A DNA stretch of 64,000 bases. Source: Henckelia pumila (taxonomy: Eukaryota; Streptophyta; Magnoliopsida; Lamiales; Gesneriaceae). A program made the position numbers and the translations under genes. Positions 1-10,638 of the stretch are shown one piece after another. The stretch is from assembly GCF_033568475.1 (NCBI RefSeq), contig NC_133121.1:74916589-74980588 (forward strand), read 5' to 3'. Within the stretch, counting starts at the first letter, position 1; the number at the start of each line of letters is the position of its first letter. The notes under the pieces were generated by a model that was given only the letters and a program-made list of their open reading frames with translations, had not been told where the DNA came from and searched no databases.

Positions 1-142
1 TCATTCATGTCTCCCTCCGCCTAGAAGCCTTTCAGGAGCCGCTCATTGTCCGTGCAACCTCTTGGCACCGGCGATCATTCCCCGCCTCCTCAGCCCCGAG
101 CATCACATAATCACTTGATATTTGGATATGGGTTACTACAAA
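1..142. other. Unassigned edge sequence
   Basis: No coding or repeat signature that I can recognise. It lies just upstream of the first recognisable LINE codons and may be more of the same decayed element or older host DNA. Confidence 0.3.
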
Positions 143-720
143 AATAATATGGCACAACTACTAATGTTGGAGGAGATGTATTGGAAACAGCAAGCAAAGA
201 CTTTTTGATTGAAGGATGGTGATAGCAATACTCATTTTTTTTCCATGTGACTACCTCCGCAAGGAAAAAAAAGAATCGAATTATGAATTTAAAAGATGAT
301 AGGGGTATCTGGCATGAGGATGAAGATGAAATTTGTTCTGTGTGAGTGATTATTTTTTAGAATTATTTCGACGAGATGAATGTGTGGTTGAGTCAGTGGT
401 TTCTAAAATTAACCAAAGAGTAACAGATGAGATGAACCTGAGTCAACTTCAACCTTCCTCGATCGATGAGTTTCGAAGAGCAATCTCACAAATGCACCCT
501 GATAAATCTCCAGGGCCGGATGGGTTCAACCCCGCTTTTTATCAGAAGTTTTGGAGCTTGATTGGTGATGAGGTTTTCCGAGCCTGTTCTTCTTGGTTAA
601 ATCACCATGCTTTCCCTGCATCTCTTGGTGAAACGAACATAGTTCTGGTCCCTAAATGTGACAATCCAATTTCTATGAAGGATTGGAGGCCTATTTCTTT
701 ATGCAAAGTGATATATAGGA
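143..720 (+). pseudogene. LINE (non-LTR retrotransposon) ORF2 fragment, start of reverse transcriptase
   Basis: The translation shows the linker and first reverse-transcriptase blocks of a plant L1-type LINE. Around 170-240 there is an EEMYWKQQAKTF-like stretch followed by KDGDSNTHFF. The open frame at 333-725 has MHPDKSPGPDGFNPAFYQKFW-like spacing and then WRPISLCKVIYRM, which are hallmark RT blocks 1-2. The frame is broken before 333 by several stops. The catalytic YADD-type core, the thumb and the C-terminal domain are absent: at 721 the reading is replaced by sequence that looks like the start of a gypsy LTR (TGTAACGCCC). It is a dead fragment. A C-terminal LINE piece on the same strand at 16278 could be the other end of the same copy. 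Confidence 0.85.
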
Positions 721-1331
721 TGTAACGCCCAAGAAATCCATAAATCCAGACACGAATATTAACGAAATTTTAAATGAAATTTAAATGATTTTATTTTATT
801 TATTTATGATTTAAAGGTTATTTTTAATTAAATGCTTTTATGTGATGTATTAATAATTTAAAAGTTGTGTTTAAAAAATTTTGTGTTGCATATATTACAT
901 GATATTTCATATTTCGAAGTTGAGTTTTTAGGTGTTAAAAATATATTTTTAAAACTTGTGTTAAATAATTAAATGTTATGTAATTTGTCTAATGTTTAAT
1001 GGTTGCAAGTTAGTTTTAATGTGTTTCAGATATGAGTTTAATTCCGATGACGAAGGAATCGAGATTAACCTACGAGCAGGGTGTAAGAATTTTAAAGAGA
1101 TAAATTGTCATTATGCAGCTTTCGATTAAAAATGATGTATGCTATTTAAAGTTTAAAGTTAAATATATTTTTAGTGAAAAATATTTAAAGTTGGGCTTGG
1201 TAGCCAAGTTTTAATATAATTAAGGGAGAATTTTAAAAGTCACTATTTTTATTTAATGGGCCGATTAAGCCCATTAGTTTTATAAAAAAAGGTTAACGTT
1301 TCGTTGAGGGAGAAATCTTCTCTCCTCCCTA

Positions 1332-1957
1332 GCCTCCAATAGGGATGGCAATTTTTCCCGCGGGCTCGGGTACCCACGGGGAAAACCCGAAATGGGGTGG
1401 GTTTGGGAGAGTATTTTCGGATATGGATTCGGGTTCGGGGATTTTTAATTTGGGGCTGGTATGGGGTTAACCCGCCCCGATAATAATAATAATAATATAC
1501 AAATATTTTAATTATCAAATTTTATTAAATCTAAAATATTATTAAAAAATTAAAATTAAAATTATTATTATTATTACGTTTATATATATTTTTATATATT
1601 ATATATAATACATCCGTTTATAATCGCGTAATTTTTTATAACATAAAAATATTATTTGAATCTCATTCATGTTACATATACATATTAAGTATTTATATTA
1701 GTCTAAATATATATTAATATATATATATATTATTTATTTTGATAAATTTAGAAATAATATATAATCTTAATAAATTTTTGATACAGATTATTTTTTAGAA
1801 TAATAATTTTGATTTATAGAAATATTTTGCATGTAAAATATTTTTATTAATTTTAAAAGTTAATATTATAATAAAAAATTTGACCCAAAATATTTTAGGT
1901 ATTTTATTATAAAATTGAATAATAATTTTTATATTCTTATATAATAAAATTTACTAA

Positions 1958-1994
<37 letters not shown>

Positions 1995-2165
1995 AAAATT
2001 TATTTATAATATAGATATATATATATGAGTTCTTTTATGATGCCCAACACTATATGCCCACTTCATGCCCACCATGTACAAGTCAACTCATCTACTGTAT
2101 CGGTCAACTCATCTATTGTACATGGTAGACATGAAGTGGGCATATAGTGTTGGGCACCATAAAAG

Positions 2166-2201
<36 letters not shown>

Positions 2202-2346
2202 TATGGGGATAGGGACTTGGTCCTCGCAGGGATGGGTACGGGGAATCCCCGATAAAAATTAATGGGGATCGAATTTGAATCCCGGGACGGGTATGGGGAA
2301 GAAATCCCCGTCCCCGACCCGCCCCATTGGCATCCCTAGCCGCCAA
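1332..2346. mobile_element. Non-autonomous hAT-type DNA transposon with 8-bp target duplication
   Basis: The element runs from 1340 to 2338. The left terminus TAGGGATGGCAAT and the right terminus ATTGGCATCCCTA are inverted repeats (12 of 13 match). The flanks are GCCTCCAA (1332-1339) and GCCGCCAA (2339-2346), an 8-bp target duplication with one mismatch, as expected for the hAT superfamily. Sub-terminal GGGT/CCCG-rich stretches extend the inverted symmetry. The interior is AT-rich with TA microsatellites and no transposase frame. A foldback MITE sits inside. The TAGGGATGGCAA terminus is common among plant non-autonomous hAT elements. Confidence 0.8.
2028..2169. mobile_element. Foldback MITE nested in a (TA)n tract
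   Basis: The two 40-bp ends (2028-2067 and 2130-2169) are inverted repeats differing at one position. The symmetry continues, less perfectly, to arms of about 54 bp around a short centre containing two copies of a GTCAACTCATCTA-like phrase. The whole unit could form a long hairpin. It is flanked by TA dinucleotide runs, so a TA target duplication is plausible but cannot be resolved. The superfamily is not assigned. Confidence 0.75.
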
Positions 2347-3406
2347 CCCCATCCCTTCTCCCCAATCTTCACGTTGCACTATAGAGAAATATTGTTCAAC
2401 GATGCATTTGTGGCAAGGCTAGATCGAGTTCCTGAGGTACCGATTACTTCCTACCAAGAAGAAAGGCAAATTTGAAATGTTTTTGAAACCACAAATCGAG
2501 AATATATGTATTTTGATTTGAAAAGATATATGTTGATGTGTATGTAAAGTATATTGCATTGCTTTAAGATATTTTGAAGAGCATGATGTAGAACTGTGAT
2601 ACGTGAATTGTTCTTGACGTTTTGGTTAAAGATTTTTGAGAAAGATGTTAAAGGATTTTGAGAAAGATGTTTGAATATGAGTTTTTTTTGGATGTATGTA
2701 TTTTTAATTTAAAACTTTTGAAGTTGTGGTCTATTTGATCGTATTCTTTCAATTTTTGAAGATTTTTCATGTGGAAAATCTAGGTTCCAACGAGTGAATG
2801 TTCGTCTAAAGATTTTTAAGATTTGATGAAAAGGTTATGTGAATCTGGGAATTTTGGTGTGTGTATTTTGAATAAAAAGTTTAGATGTAAAACTTTTGAA
2901 GATGGATGTTTTTGGGTGAATCCTTTACGAGATTTATAGAAGTTTTTCATGTGTTTAATCATAAGTTTCAATGGGTATGTGAGTAGGATTGAATTTGAAT
3001 AAAAAAAAAGATAAAAATAGAGTCAAGAAATCGAGTAAACGGCACCCTGCACCGCAGGCAGCAGCCGGCCGCAGGGGCGCCAGTGTCGGGTGCCCCCGCG
3101 CCCTGAGTTGCGCCAGGGTTGAAATTTTTCTGTCCAAGATTTTCACATTGCGTATTTGAAGTCCAAAATTCATGTTTATGATATTTTAAGGTGTTTTAAG
3201 TATTTTCAAGATGTCCTATGCAAAAAGTTTTGAGTTTTAATGTCAAGAACGGAAAGTTATGTTAATTAAAGAATCATGAAATTTTATGAATATAAAGATG
3301 ATGTACTCATTTTTATTTAATTAACGCGCATGATTTTTGTAGTAGCCCGTGCCCTAATTGAGTAATTAAAGGATTAATGCTAATTAATTGAATTAGGTAT
3401 CGGACG

Positions 3407-3675
3407 GATCGGAAGCTCCGAAGGCACGATCGGAAGCTCCGAACAGGATCGGAAGCTCCGATGAGCGATCGGAGGCACCGATGTTATTACGTCAGGCATG
3501 ACGTGTGGTTGGATCGGAAGCTCCGATCAGGACCGGAAGCTCCGATCACCCCTATCCGGAGTCATCAAGTGATATTTTGACACGTGGCAGATTAGGATCT
3601 TCGGAAGCTCCGATGACAGGATCGGACGTTCCGATCGAGGTTCGGACGTTCCGATCAAGGATCGGAAGTTCCGAT
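3407..3675 (+). promoter_or_regulatory. Phased palindrome array in LTR U3
   Basis: Ten copies of a near-palindrome of the form GATCGGAAGCTCCGAT start at about 3407, 3428, 3447, 3467, 3512, 3531, 3598, 3620, 3639 and 3660. Variants include GGACGTTCC, GGAAGTTCC and GGAGGCACC centres. Within clusters the start-to-start spacing is 19-21 bp, about two helical turns. The array ends only a few bases before the TATA box. The position suggests a proximal enhancer bound by a dyad-symmetric factor, which is inference. The 3' LTR holds the same array at about 9363-9631. Confidence 0.7.
3489..3588 (+). promoter_or_regulatory. ACGT-core boxes: paired TGACG motifs and a G-box/ABRE
   Basis: Between the clusters of the palindrome array, 3489-3504 reads ACGTCAGGCATGACGT, two TGACG motifs in inverted orientation. 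3581-3588 reads CACGTGGC, an ABRE-like G-box. Such cores are bound by plant bZIP factors (TGA and ABF classes). Equivalent sites are kept in the 3' LTR and on the minus strand in the G3 LTR near 61357 and 61440-61455. A role in stress-responsive LTR transcription is inference. Confidence 0.5.
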
Positions 3676-3682
3676 CGTTGTC

Positions 3683-3690
3683 TATAAATA
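3683..3690 (+). promoter_or_regulatory. TATA box of the G1 5' LTR
   Basis: TATAAATA lies directly downstream of the palindrome array, with the matching copy in the 3' LTR at 9639-9646. The G2 and G3 LTRs have CTATTTATAG in the equivalent place on the opposite strand (about 12069 and 61252). Confidence 0.65.
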
Positions 3691-4681
3691 GAAGGCCGAG
3701 ACTTCACTTTCATTTGCCAATTCCGAGTTCTCCTTTCCTTTCTAGTCCTTTTGGAGCTGTTCTAGTCTTCTTAGGCTTGGTCCGGAGGTCGGAGAGGCGT
3801 TCGGTAGTCGTAGCGGAGTCGTGCCCAAGTTCTGGAGGCATCGACATCAAAGGGCTAACGACGGACGAAGGTATAGCTTTTGCTCCCTATAAATATTTAG
3901 GAGTATGCAATAGCTTAGTTAAGGCTTTTAGAGCACTTTAATGATAGTAGTATCATTTGGCAGTGTAGAGCAGACTATAAGCGTGGACCTAGAGTTGGTA
4001 GAGCTTTCACTGTTTTGAGGTACGAAAGTACTGTTCGAGATATCCTGACTGAGTATGCATGTATTATATGACTGCATGATTTATATGCCATGATATTATG
4101 CTGCATTCATTTGCATCTTGCTGTATCTCCTTCGAGATGTCTGTAGTAGGGTTGTACCCTATCCTGTTAGTGGATGGACTTCCATCGATTTGGGTCCGGC
4201 GTATCCACGATTATCTCGGTATGGGAGCCACCTCCTGAAGCGACGGCACAGCGTGCTACATACCAGGGCCCGGTCTGTCTCTGTTATCTGATCCTTGACC
4301 TCGAGTCTATATGGAGTTCACTTTGCATGCATGTATACTCATACTCTCGCACTGAGTGTTTTATGCTCACGTCTCGTACTCTGTATTTTCTGGACACCCT
4401 ATTCCATGGGGCAGGTTTGCGATTGGACGAGGAGGGTGGATCCAGGAGGGGCTAGTCAGTGGTTGGCCAGCTGGAGCTTCGTCTAGGTTTTATTACTGTT
4501 GTTTGGGTTTATACAGCTATTCGATTTGGTTGTATATTATTGGATAATTACAGATTCCTTTACTTGGGATTGTATAATGTTATTGGATTCCGCAAGTTTT
4601 ATTCTGATATCTGTTTAATTAAGTTAATTGCATGCATAAGTTCTGTTTAGTAGGTGATCCGGGTAAGGGTCACTACATTTA

Positions 4682-4693
4682 TGGTATCAGAGC
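4682..4693 (+). other. G1 primer binding site (initiator-Met tRNA type)
   Basis: TGGTATCAGAGC begins four bases after the 5' LTR end. This matches the complement of the 3' end of plant initiator methionine tRNA, the usual primer for chromoviruses and most copia elements. Confidence 0.9.
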
Positions 4694-4742
4694 GTGCAAA
4701 AGAATTCTTGGGATTTAGTCTCATCTTGAGGTATTTTTGTAG

Positions 4743-7700
4743 ATGTCAAATCGTGACGACCAGAGTTCTCATGGCAGTGTTGGTGGGCGTTAGGGTGATG
4801 CCAACCGGGAGCCTCGTCGAGAACGGCGTCATCGTCATCATGACGACGAGCGTTTCACGGTGCGTCGATTCTTAGCTATGGGTCCCAAGCCCTTAGTTGG
4901 AGGTGAGTCTCCGGAGGATGCGGAGAACTGGTTAGACCACATGGAGACGACTTTTCAGACTTTCCAATGCACCGATGAGCAGAAGGTGGAGACCCTTGGC
5001 TATCTTCTGGATGGGCGTGCGCGCAGGTGGTGGAGGTTTACTTCTACACCTTTTGTTGCGGCGAGAGGAGTGGCCACCTGGGCCGAATTTCGCACAGCTT
5101 TCCAAAAGCGGTATTTTCCTCCTGCACTCCGACAATCGAAGGCAGGCGAGCTACTGAGTCTGCGACAGGGAACCATGTCTATCGATGAGTATCAGCAGAG
5201 GTTCTTTGATCTGCTATCCTATTGCCCCGAGATTGCTGATAGCTCAGAGATGAAGTATAATCTGTTTCTTCAGGGCCTTAACCCTGAGATCCATGACCGT
5301 GTGGCGGTTGGCGACGACATGTCCTACGAGGGTTTGGTGAGCCGTTGTCATCAGGCAGAGGACAGCATTCGGCGGAACAGGTCTTTCCCTCAGTCGAGGC
5401 CTGCTAGTTCTTTGGGTCCCCGTGCCCAAACTTTCAAGAAGTCTGGATCTTCTTCTTCCTCTGGTTCTGGAGGTATTGTCCGTTATGGTAAGAAGGACAA
5501 GTGTGATCACTGTGGGAAGAACCATCCATCCGACAAGTGCCGTAGAGCTTCTGGAGCTTGTTTCCGTTGTGGAGAGACTGGTCATATCCGGAGGGATTGT
5601 CCACTGTCTGGGGGAGGCGGTTCTGGTTCTGGTTCAGGATCGGGTTCTCAGGCTACCGTACAGCAGAGGTCGCAGGGACAGTCTGCTGGGAGTTCTCATT
5701 TGAGGCCACGAGCTTCTGGCCAGGTGTTTGCCCTGAGACATGATCAGGCTGTGGAGGAGAATGAGAAAGTCATCGCAGGTACATTTATGCTTTATGGTAT
5801 ACCTGCTCTTGTACTTATTGACACTGGTGCATCTCATTCCTTCATTTCTACACATTTTGTTAAGAGGCATAAGTTACCATGCATTGCACTAGACGTAGTG
5901 ATGTCTGTTTCTACTCCGACGGGCCAATCTGCTTTGGCTAAGCGTCTAGTGATGGGTTGCCCTTTAGAGTTCGAAGGAAACGTTCTGTTGGCGAATCTCA
6001 TGGTCCTGGCGATGGACGACTTTGATTGCATTCTGGGAATAGATGTGTTGACTACCTATCGAGCTTCAGTGGACTGCTATCAGAGATTAGTACGCTTTCA
6101 TCCGGAAGGGAGTGAGAGTTGGTTTTTCTATGGTGAGGGAGCGCGACCCCCGATGCCTTTGGTATCCGCTTTGAGAGCCTGTCGAGCTCTAGAGTCTGGC
6201 GGGGAAGGCTTCCTTATCTATGCAGTTGATTTGTCCGCTAAGAGTATTGGGATAGAGAGAATTCCTATTGTGGATGAATTTCCAGATGTGTTTCCTGATG
6301 AGATTCCGGGTTTTCCTCCTGCTAGGGAAGTCAAGTTTGGCATAGAGTTGATGCCGGGTACTTCGCCTATTTCTAGAGCACCGTATCGTCTGGCTCCGTC
6401 AGAGATGCGTGAGTTAAAGAATCAGTTACAGGATCTTTTGGACAAGGGGTACATTCGTCCTAGTGTATCTCCTTGGGGAGCTCCTGTTCTCTTCGTGAAG
6501 AAGAAGGATGGGTCGATGCGGCTGTGCATTGACTATCGACAGCTGAATCGAGTGACTGTGAAGAACAAGTATCCGTTGCCTCGTGTTGATGACTTGTTTG
6601 ACCAGCTGCAGGGCACATCAATTTACTCCAAGATTGACTTGAGATCTGGGTATCATCAGTTGAGAGTCCGTGATCAGGACGTAGCCAAGACTGCATTCCG
6701 TACTCGCTATGGGCATTACGAATTCCTAGTGATGCCATTTGGTTTGACTAATGCGCCGGCTATATTCATGGATCTGATGAACCGTGTCTTCAGGGAGTAT
6801 TTGGACAAGTTTGTCGTGGTCTTCATTGACGACATCCTGGTTTATTCGTGTAATACGGAAGAGCATGTTTCTCACTTGCGGTTGGTAATGCAGACTCTTC
6901 GAGATGAGCAATTGTACGCCAAGCTGAGCAAGTGTGAGTTCTGGATGGATAGAGTGGTTTTTCTTGGCCATATCATATCCAGGGAGGGGATTTCTGTTGA
7001 TCCAAGCAAGATTGAAGCGGTACTTAATTGGTCGCGTCCGACGACAGTTGCTGAGATCCGTAGTTTTCTGGGTCTAGCAGGGTATTATCGTCGCTTCATT
7101 CTGAACTTCTCTCAGTTAGCTCGACCGTTGACGCCGCTTACCCGCAAGGGTGTGGATTTTGAGTGGTCCTCCGAGTGTGAGGAGAATTTCCGTGAGCTTC
7201 GACGGCGGTTGACTTCTGCGCCGGTGTTAGCATTACCGTCAGGATCTGGAGGGTATGTAGTTTACACGGATGCTTCTCTTCAGGGGTTAGGTTGTGTCCT
7301 GACTCAGAATGGGCATGTGATCGCATACGCTTCTAGACAGCTGAAGCTTCACGAGGACAACTACCCAGTCCATGATTTGGAATTGGCAGCCATTGTGTTC
7401 GCTTTGAAGATCTGGCGTCATTATCTTTATGGCGAGAAATTTGAGATCTTCACCGACCATAAGAGTCTCAAGTATTTGTTCACTCAGGCAGAATTGAACA
7501 TGAGACAGAGACGTTGGATGGACTTGCTTAAGGACTATGATTGCGAGATTAAGTACCATCCGGAAGCTGCTAATCTCACCGCTGATGCTTTGAGTCGCAA
7601 GGTGCGACTATCCGCACTTCAGACTTGTTCGATGTCTAGTGCGATCAGTGACTGTTGTACTTCAGGTTTTACCTTCAAGCATAAGAAAGGTATGCAGAGT

Positions 7701-7868
7701 ATCCAGATGTTTGCGATATTATCTGAGCCAGCCTTGTATTCACGGATCCGAGATGCTCAGATGTCTGATTCAAAGACCCAGTGTTTAGCTCGTCTAGCTA
7801 ACGAGGGTAGCTCGTCTGGATTCATTATCAGTCAGATGGCTTTCTGTGTTTGTCTGGTAGGCTTGTGA
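4743..7868 (+). pseudogene. G1 gag-protease-RT-RNase H polyprotein, disabled
   Basis: The natural start is the ATG at 4743, but a TAG at 4791 stops it after 16 codons. G3 has TGG at that site. The long open frame resumes at ATG 4860. Numbered from 4860, it holds the gag capsid domain (about 1-190), a CX2CX3HX4C finger then a CCHC knuckle [14 protein letters not shown] (about 234-247), aspartic protease [10 protein letters not shown] (about 317-326), RT with an intact FIDD active site (about 655), and RNase H starting at YTDAS (about 800). One base is missing near 7823, so the frame ends at 7868 with non-native residues and the integrase is in another frame. The RT is complete and may be younger than the lesions. 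Confidence 0.92.
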
Positions 7869-9157
7869 TTCCACAGGATGAAGAGTTGCGAGAGGAGATT
7901 TTATCTCAGGCACATCGCACTAAGTTGAGTATTCATCCTGGGAGCAACAAGATGTACAAGGATCTACGTACTCGTTTCTGGTGGAAGGGAATGAAACGCA
8001 GTGTTTATCAGTTTGTTTCGAGATGTTTGGTGTGTCAACAGGTCAAGGCAGAGCACCGACGACCTGGAGGATTGCTTCACAGTCTGCCTATTCCTGAATG
8101 GAAATGGGAGTTTATCACTATGGACTTTGTGACCCATTTGCCGGTATCCCCGAGGAACTGTGATGCTATCTGGGTGGTGGTGGACCGACTCACCAAGTCA
8201 GCGCATTTCATTGCTTATAGCCGAGAATACTCTGTGGATCGCATGGCACGGATGTACATTCAGGAGATCGTCCGACTTCATGGAGTGCCTGTGAGCATTG
8301 TCAGCGATCGGGACCCCAGGTTTACTTCTAGATTCTGGGGGAGTGTTCAGCGTGCGATGGGTACTACTCTCAGTTTGAGTACAGCCTATCATCCGGAGAC
8401 TGATGGTCAGTCAGAGCGCACTATCCGTACGTTAGAAGATATGCTTAGAGCGTGCGTCATGGATTTTGGTTCAGCCTGGCAGGATCATTTGCCGTTGATC
8501 GAGTTCGCTTACAACAACAGCTATCACACTAGTATTGGGATGACACCTTTTGAAGCGTTGTATGGGCGACGTTGTCGTACTCCACTCTTCTGGGAAGAAG
8601 TGGGGGAGAGACAGGCTGAAGGACCGGAGTTTATCCAGCAGGCGATAGACATTGTTGATCAGATCAAGAAACGGATTAAGACTGCACAGGATCGTCAGGC
8701 CAGTTATGCTAATATCAAGCGTAGGCCTTTGCAGTTCGAGGTCGGGGAGAAAGTGTTTCTGAGAGTGTCACCTTTCCGCAAGATTCTCAGATTTGGCCTT
8801 AAGGGCAAGTTGTCTCCCAGATTTATCGGTCCGTTTGAGATCTTGGAAAGTATTGGCGATTTGGCTTATCGACTAGCATTGCCACCGCATCTATCCAGCA
8901 TTCACGACGTGTTCCACGTATCTCTGTTGCGACGGTATGTGGCGGATGAATCTCATATTCTGCAGCGATCTGAGGTTCAGGTAGACAAGGATTTGACTTA
9001 TGTTGAGAAACCTCTTCGCATCCTTGATTATAAGGATAAGGTTTTACGGAACAAAGTCATTCCTTTGGTTTTAGTTCAGTGGCAGCGCCGAGGCACTGAG
9101 GAAGCTACTTGGGAGCTTGAGGACAGGATGCGTAAAGACCATCCTGAGTTGTTTTGA
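7824..9157 (+). pseudogene. G1 integrase and chromodomain part of pol
   Basis: After the frameshift near 7823 the frame runs open to TGA at 9155-9157. It contains the HHCC zinc-binding region ([13 protein letters not shown], then CLVCQQVK), the DDE core (ITMDFVTHLP for the first Asp; VSDRDPRF for the second; HPETDGQSERTIRTLE with the Glu), the GPF/Y-like module around ERIGPF-type sequence PRFIGPFEIL, and a C-terminal chromodomain with PLVLVQWQRRGTEEATWELE. A chromodomain after the integrase defines chromoviruses and is thought to guide insertion into marked chromatin. In an intact copy this is continuous with RNase H. Confidence 0.9.
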
Positions 9158-9279
9158 TTTCATTCTTTAAGTTGTATTCAGTTGCAAACTCTGTAAACGT
9201 TTGATTTGAATAAAGAATGTTTCTGATTTCTGTATTTCGCATTCGGTACTTAAGATCTGATTTCGAGGACGAAATATCT

Positions 9280-9293
9280 TAAGTGGGGGAGAA
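9280..9293 (+). other. G1 polypurine tract
   Basis: The purine run AAGTGGGGGAGAA directly precedes the 3' LTR and would prime plus-strand synthesis. Upstream, TTCGAGGACGAAAT (about 9263-9276) is a conserved pre-PPT motif of Tekay/Del elements, also seen in G2 and in the 55159-61183 element. Confidence 0.85.
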
Positions 9294-10633
9294 TGTAGTA
9301 GCCCGTGCCCTAATTGAGTAATTAAAGGATTAATGCTAATTAATTGAATTAGGTATCGGACGGATCGGAAGCTCCGAAGGCACGATCGGAAGCTCCGAAC
9401 AGGATCGGAAGCTCCGATGAGCGATCGGAGGCACCGATGTTATTACGTCAGGCATGACGTGTGGTTGGATCGGAAGCTCCGATCAGGACCGGAAGCTCCG
9501 ATCACCCCTATCCGGAGTCATCAAGTGATATTTTGACACGTGGCAGATCAAGATCTTCGGAAGCTCCGATGACAGGATCGGACGTTCCGATCGAGGTTCG
9601 GATGTTCCGATCAAGGATCGGAAGTTCCGATCGTTGTCTATAAATAGAAGACCGAGACTTCTCTTTCATTTACCAATTCCGAGTTCTCCTTTCCTTTCTA
9701 GTCCTTTTGGAGCTGTTCTAGTCTTCTTAGGCTTGGTCCGGAGGTCGGAGAGGCGTTCGGTAGTCGTAGCGGAGTCGTGTCCAAGTTCTGGAGGCATCGA
9801 CATCAAAGGGCTAACGACGGACGAAGGTATAGCTTTTGCTCCCTATAAATATTTAGGAGTATGCAATAGCTTAGTTAAGGCTTTTAGAGCACTTTAATGA
9901 TAGTAGTATCATTTGGCAGTGTAGAGCAGACTATAGGCGTGGACCTAGAGTTGGTAGAGCTTTCACTGTTTTGAGGTACGAAAGTACTGTTCGAGATATC
10001 CTGACTGAGTATGCATGTATTATATGACTGCATGATTTATATGCCATGATATTATGCTGCATTCATTTGCATCTTGCTGTATCTCCTTCGAGATGTCACT
10101 AGTAGGGTTGTACCCTATCCTGTTAGTGGATGGACTTCCATCGATTTGGGTCCGGCGTATCCACGATTATCTCGGTATGGGAGCCACCTCCTGAAGCGAC
10201 GGCACAGCGTGCTACATACCAGGGCCCGGTCTGTCTCTGTTATCTGATCCTTGACCTCGAGTCTATAGGGAGTTCACTTTGCATGCATGTATACTCATAC
10301 TCTCGCACTGAGCGTTTTATGCTCACGTCTCGTACTCTGTATTTTCTGGACACCCTATTCCATGGGGCAGGTTTGCGATTGGACGAGGAGGGTGGATCCA
10401 GGAGGGGCTAGTCAGTGGTTGGCCAGCTGGAGCTTCGTCTAGGTTTTATTACTGTTGTTTGGGTTTATACAGCTATTCGATTTGGTTGTATATTATTGGA
10501 TAATTACAGATTCCTTTACTTGGGATTGTATAATGTTATTGGATTCCGCAAGTTTTATTCTGATATCTGTTTAATTAAGTTAATTGCATGTATAAGTTCT
10601 GTTTAGTAGGTGATCCGGGTAAGGGTCACTACA
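9294..10633 (+). repeat. G1 3' LTR (1340 bp)
   Basis: It has the same length as the 5' LTR and is collinear without visible indels. It differs by roughly a dozen single bases, many of them C/T or G/A. It is followed by the ATTTT target duplication at 10634-10638. Confidence 0.95.
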
Positions 10634-10638
10634 ATTTT

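Larger units (their letters stand above)
721..3337 (+). repeat. Old gypsy-type LTR (G0), first part
   Basis: It begins abruptly inside the LINE with TGTAACGCCC, the usual 5' end of plant Ty3/gypsy LTRs, and is AT-rich and non-coding. A GC-rich block lies at 3040-3120. It is interrupted by the hAT element at 1340-2338 and by G1 at 3338, and appears to resume at 10639-11021. No matching second LTR or internal domain is visible, so it may be a solo or truncated LTR. The LTR call is an inference from the terminus and the overall character. Confidence 0.5.
3338..4677 (+). repeat. G1 5' LTR (1340 bp)
   Basis: It starts TGTAGTAGCCCG and ends GGTCACTACA. It is paired with 9294-10633, of identical length and about 99% identity by eye. 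U3 carries the palindrome array, ACGT boxes and a TATA box. A 25-bp block at 4392-4416, beginning GGACACCCTATTCC, is kept in the LTRs of G2, G3 and G5. Short frames of 60-93 codons inside it are non-coding by-products. Confidence 0.95.
3338..10633 (+). mobile_element. Near-complete Ty3/gypsy Tekay-type chromovirus (G1)
   Basis: This is a full-length LTR retrotransposon of 7296 bp. It has two 1340-bp LTRs (TGTAGTAGCCCG to CACTACA), a Met-type primer site, gag-pol in the order gag, zinc knuckle, protease, RT, RNase H, integrase, chromodomain, a polypurine tract, and a perfect ATTTT target duplication (3333-3337 and 10634-10638). By eye the LTRs differ at roughly a dozen positions (about 1%), so the insertion is recent. 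It is nonetheless disabled by an early stop codon at 4791 and a one-base frameshift near 7823. It is inserted in the older G0 LTR. The C-terminal chromodomain after a long spacer points to the Tekay/Del lineage. Confidence 0.95.

Noticed and set aside
3407..3675. CRISPR-like direct repeats
   Set aside because: Units are 16-bp palindromes with about 4-bp gaps inside an LTR in plant DNA. There are no spacers of constant length and no cas genes.
4174..4455. A 93-codon frame (MDFHRFGSGV...) kept in the G1 LTRs and G3 LTR
   Set aside because: It lies in U3/R/U5 of the LTR and its conservation follows from LTR homology. No codon signature or known domain.
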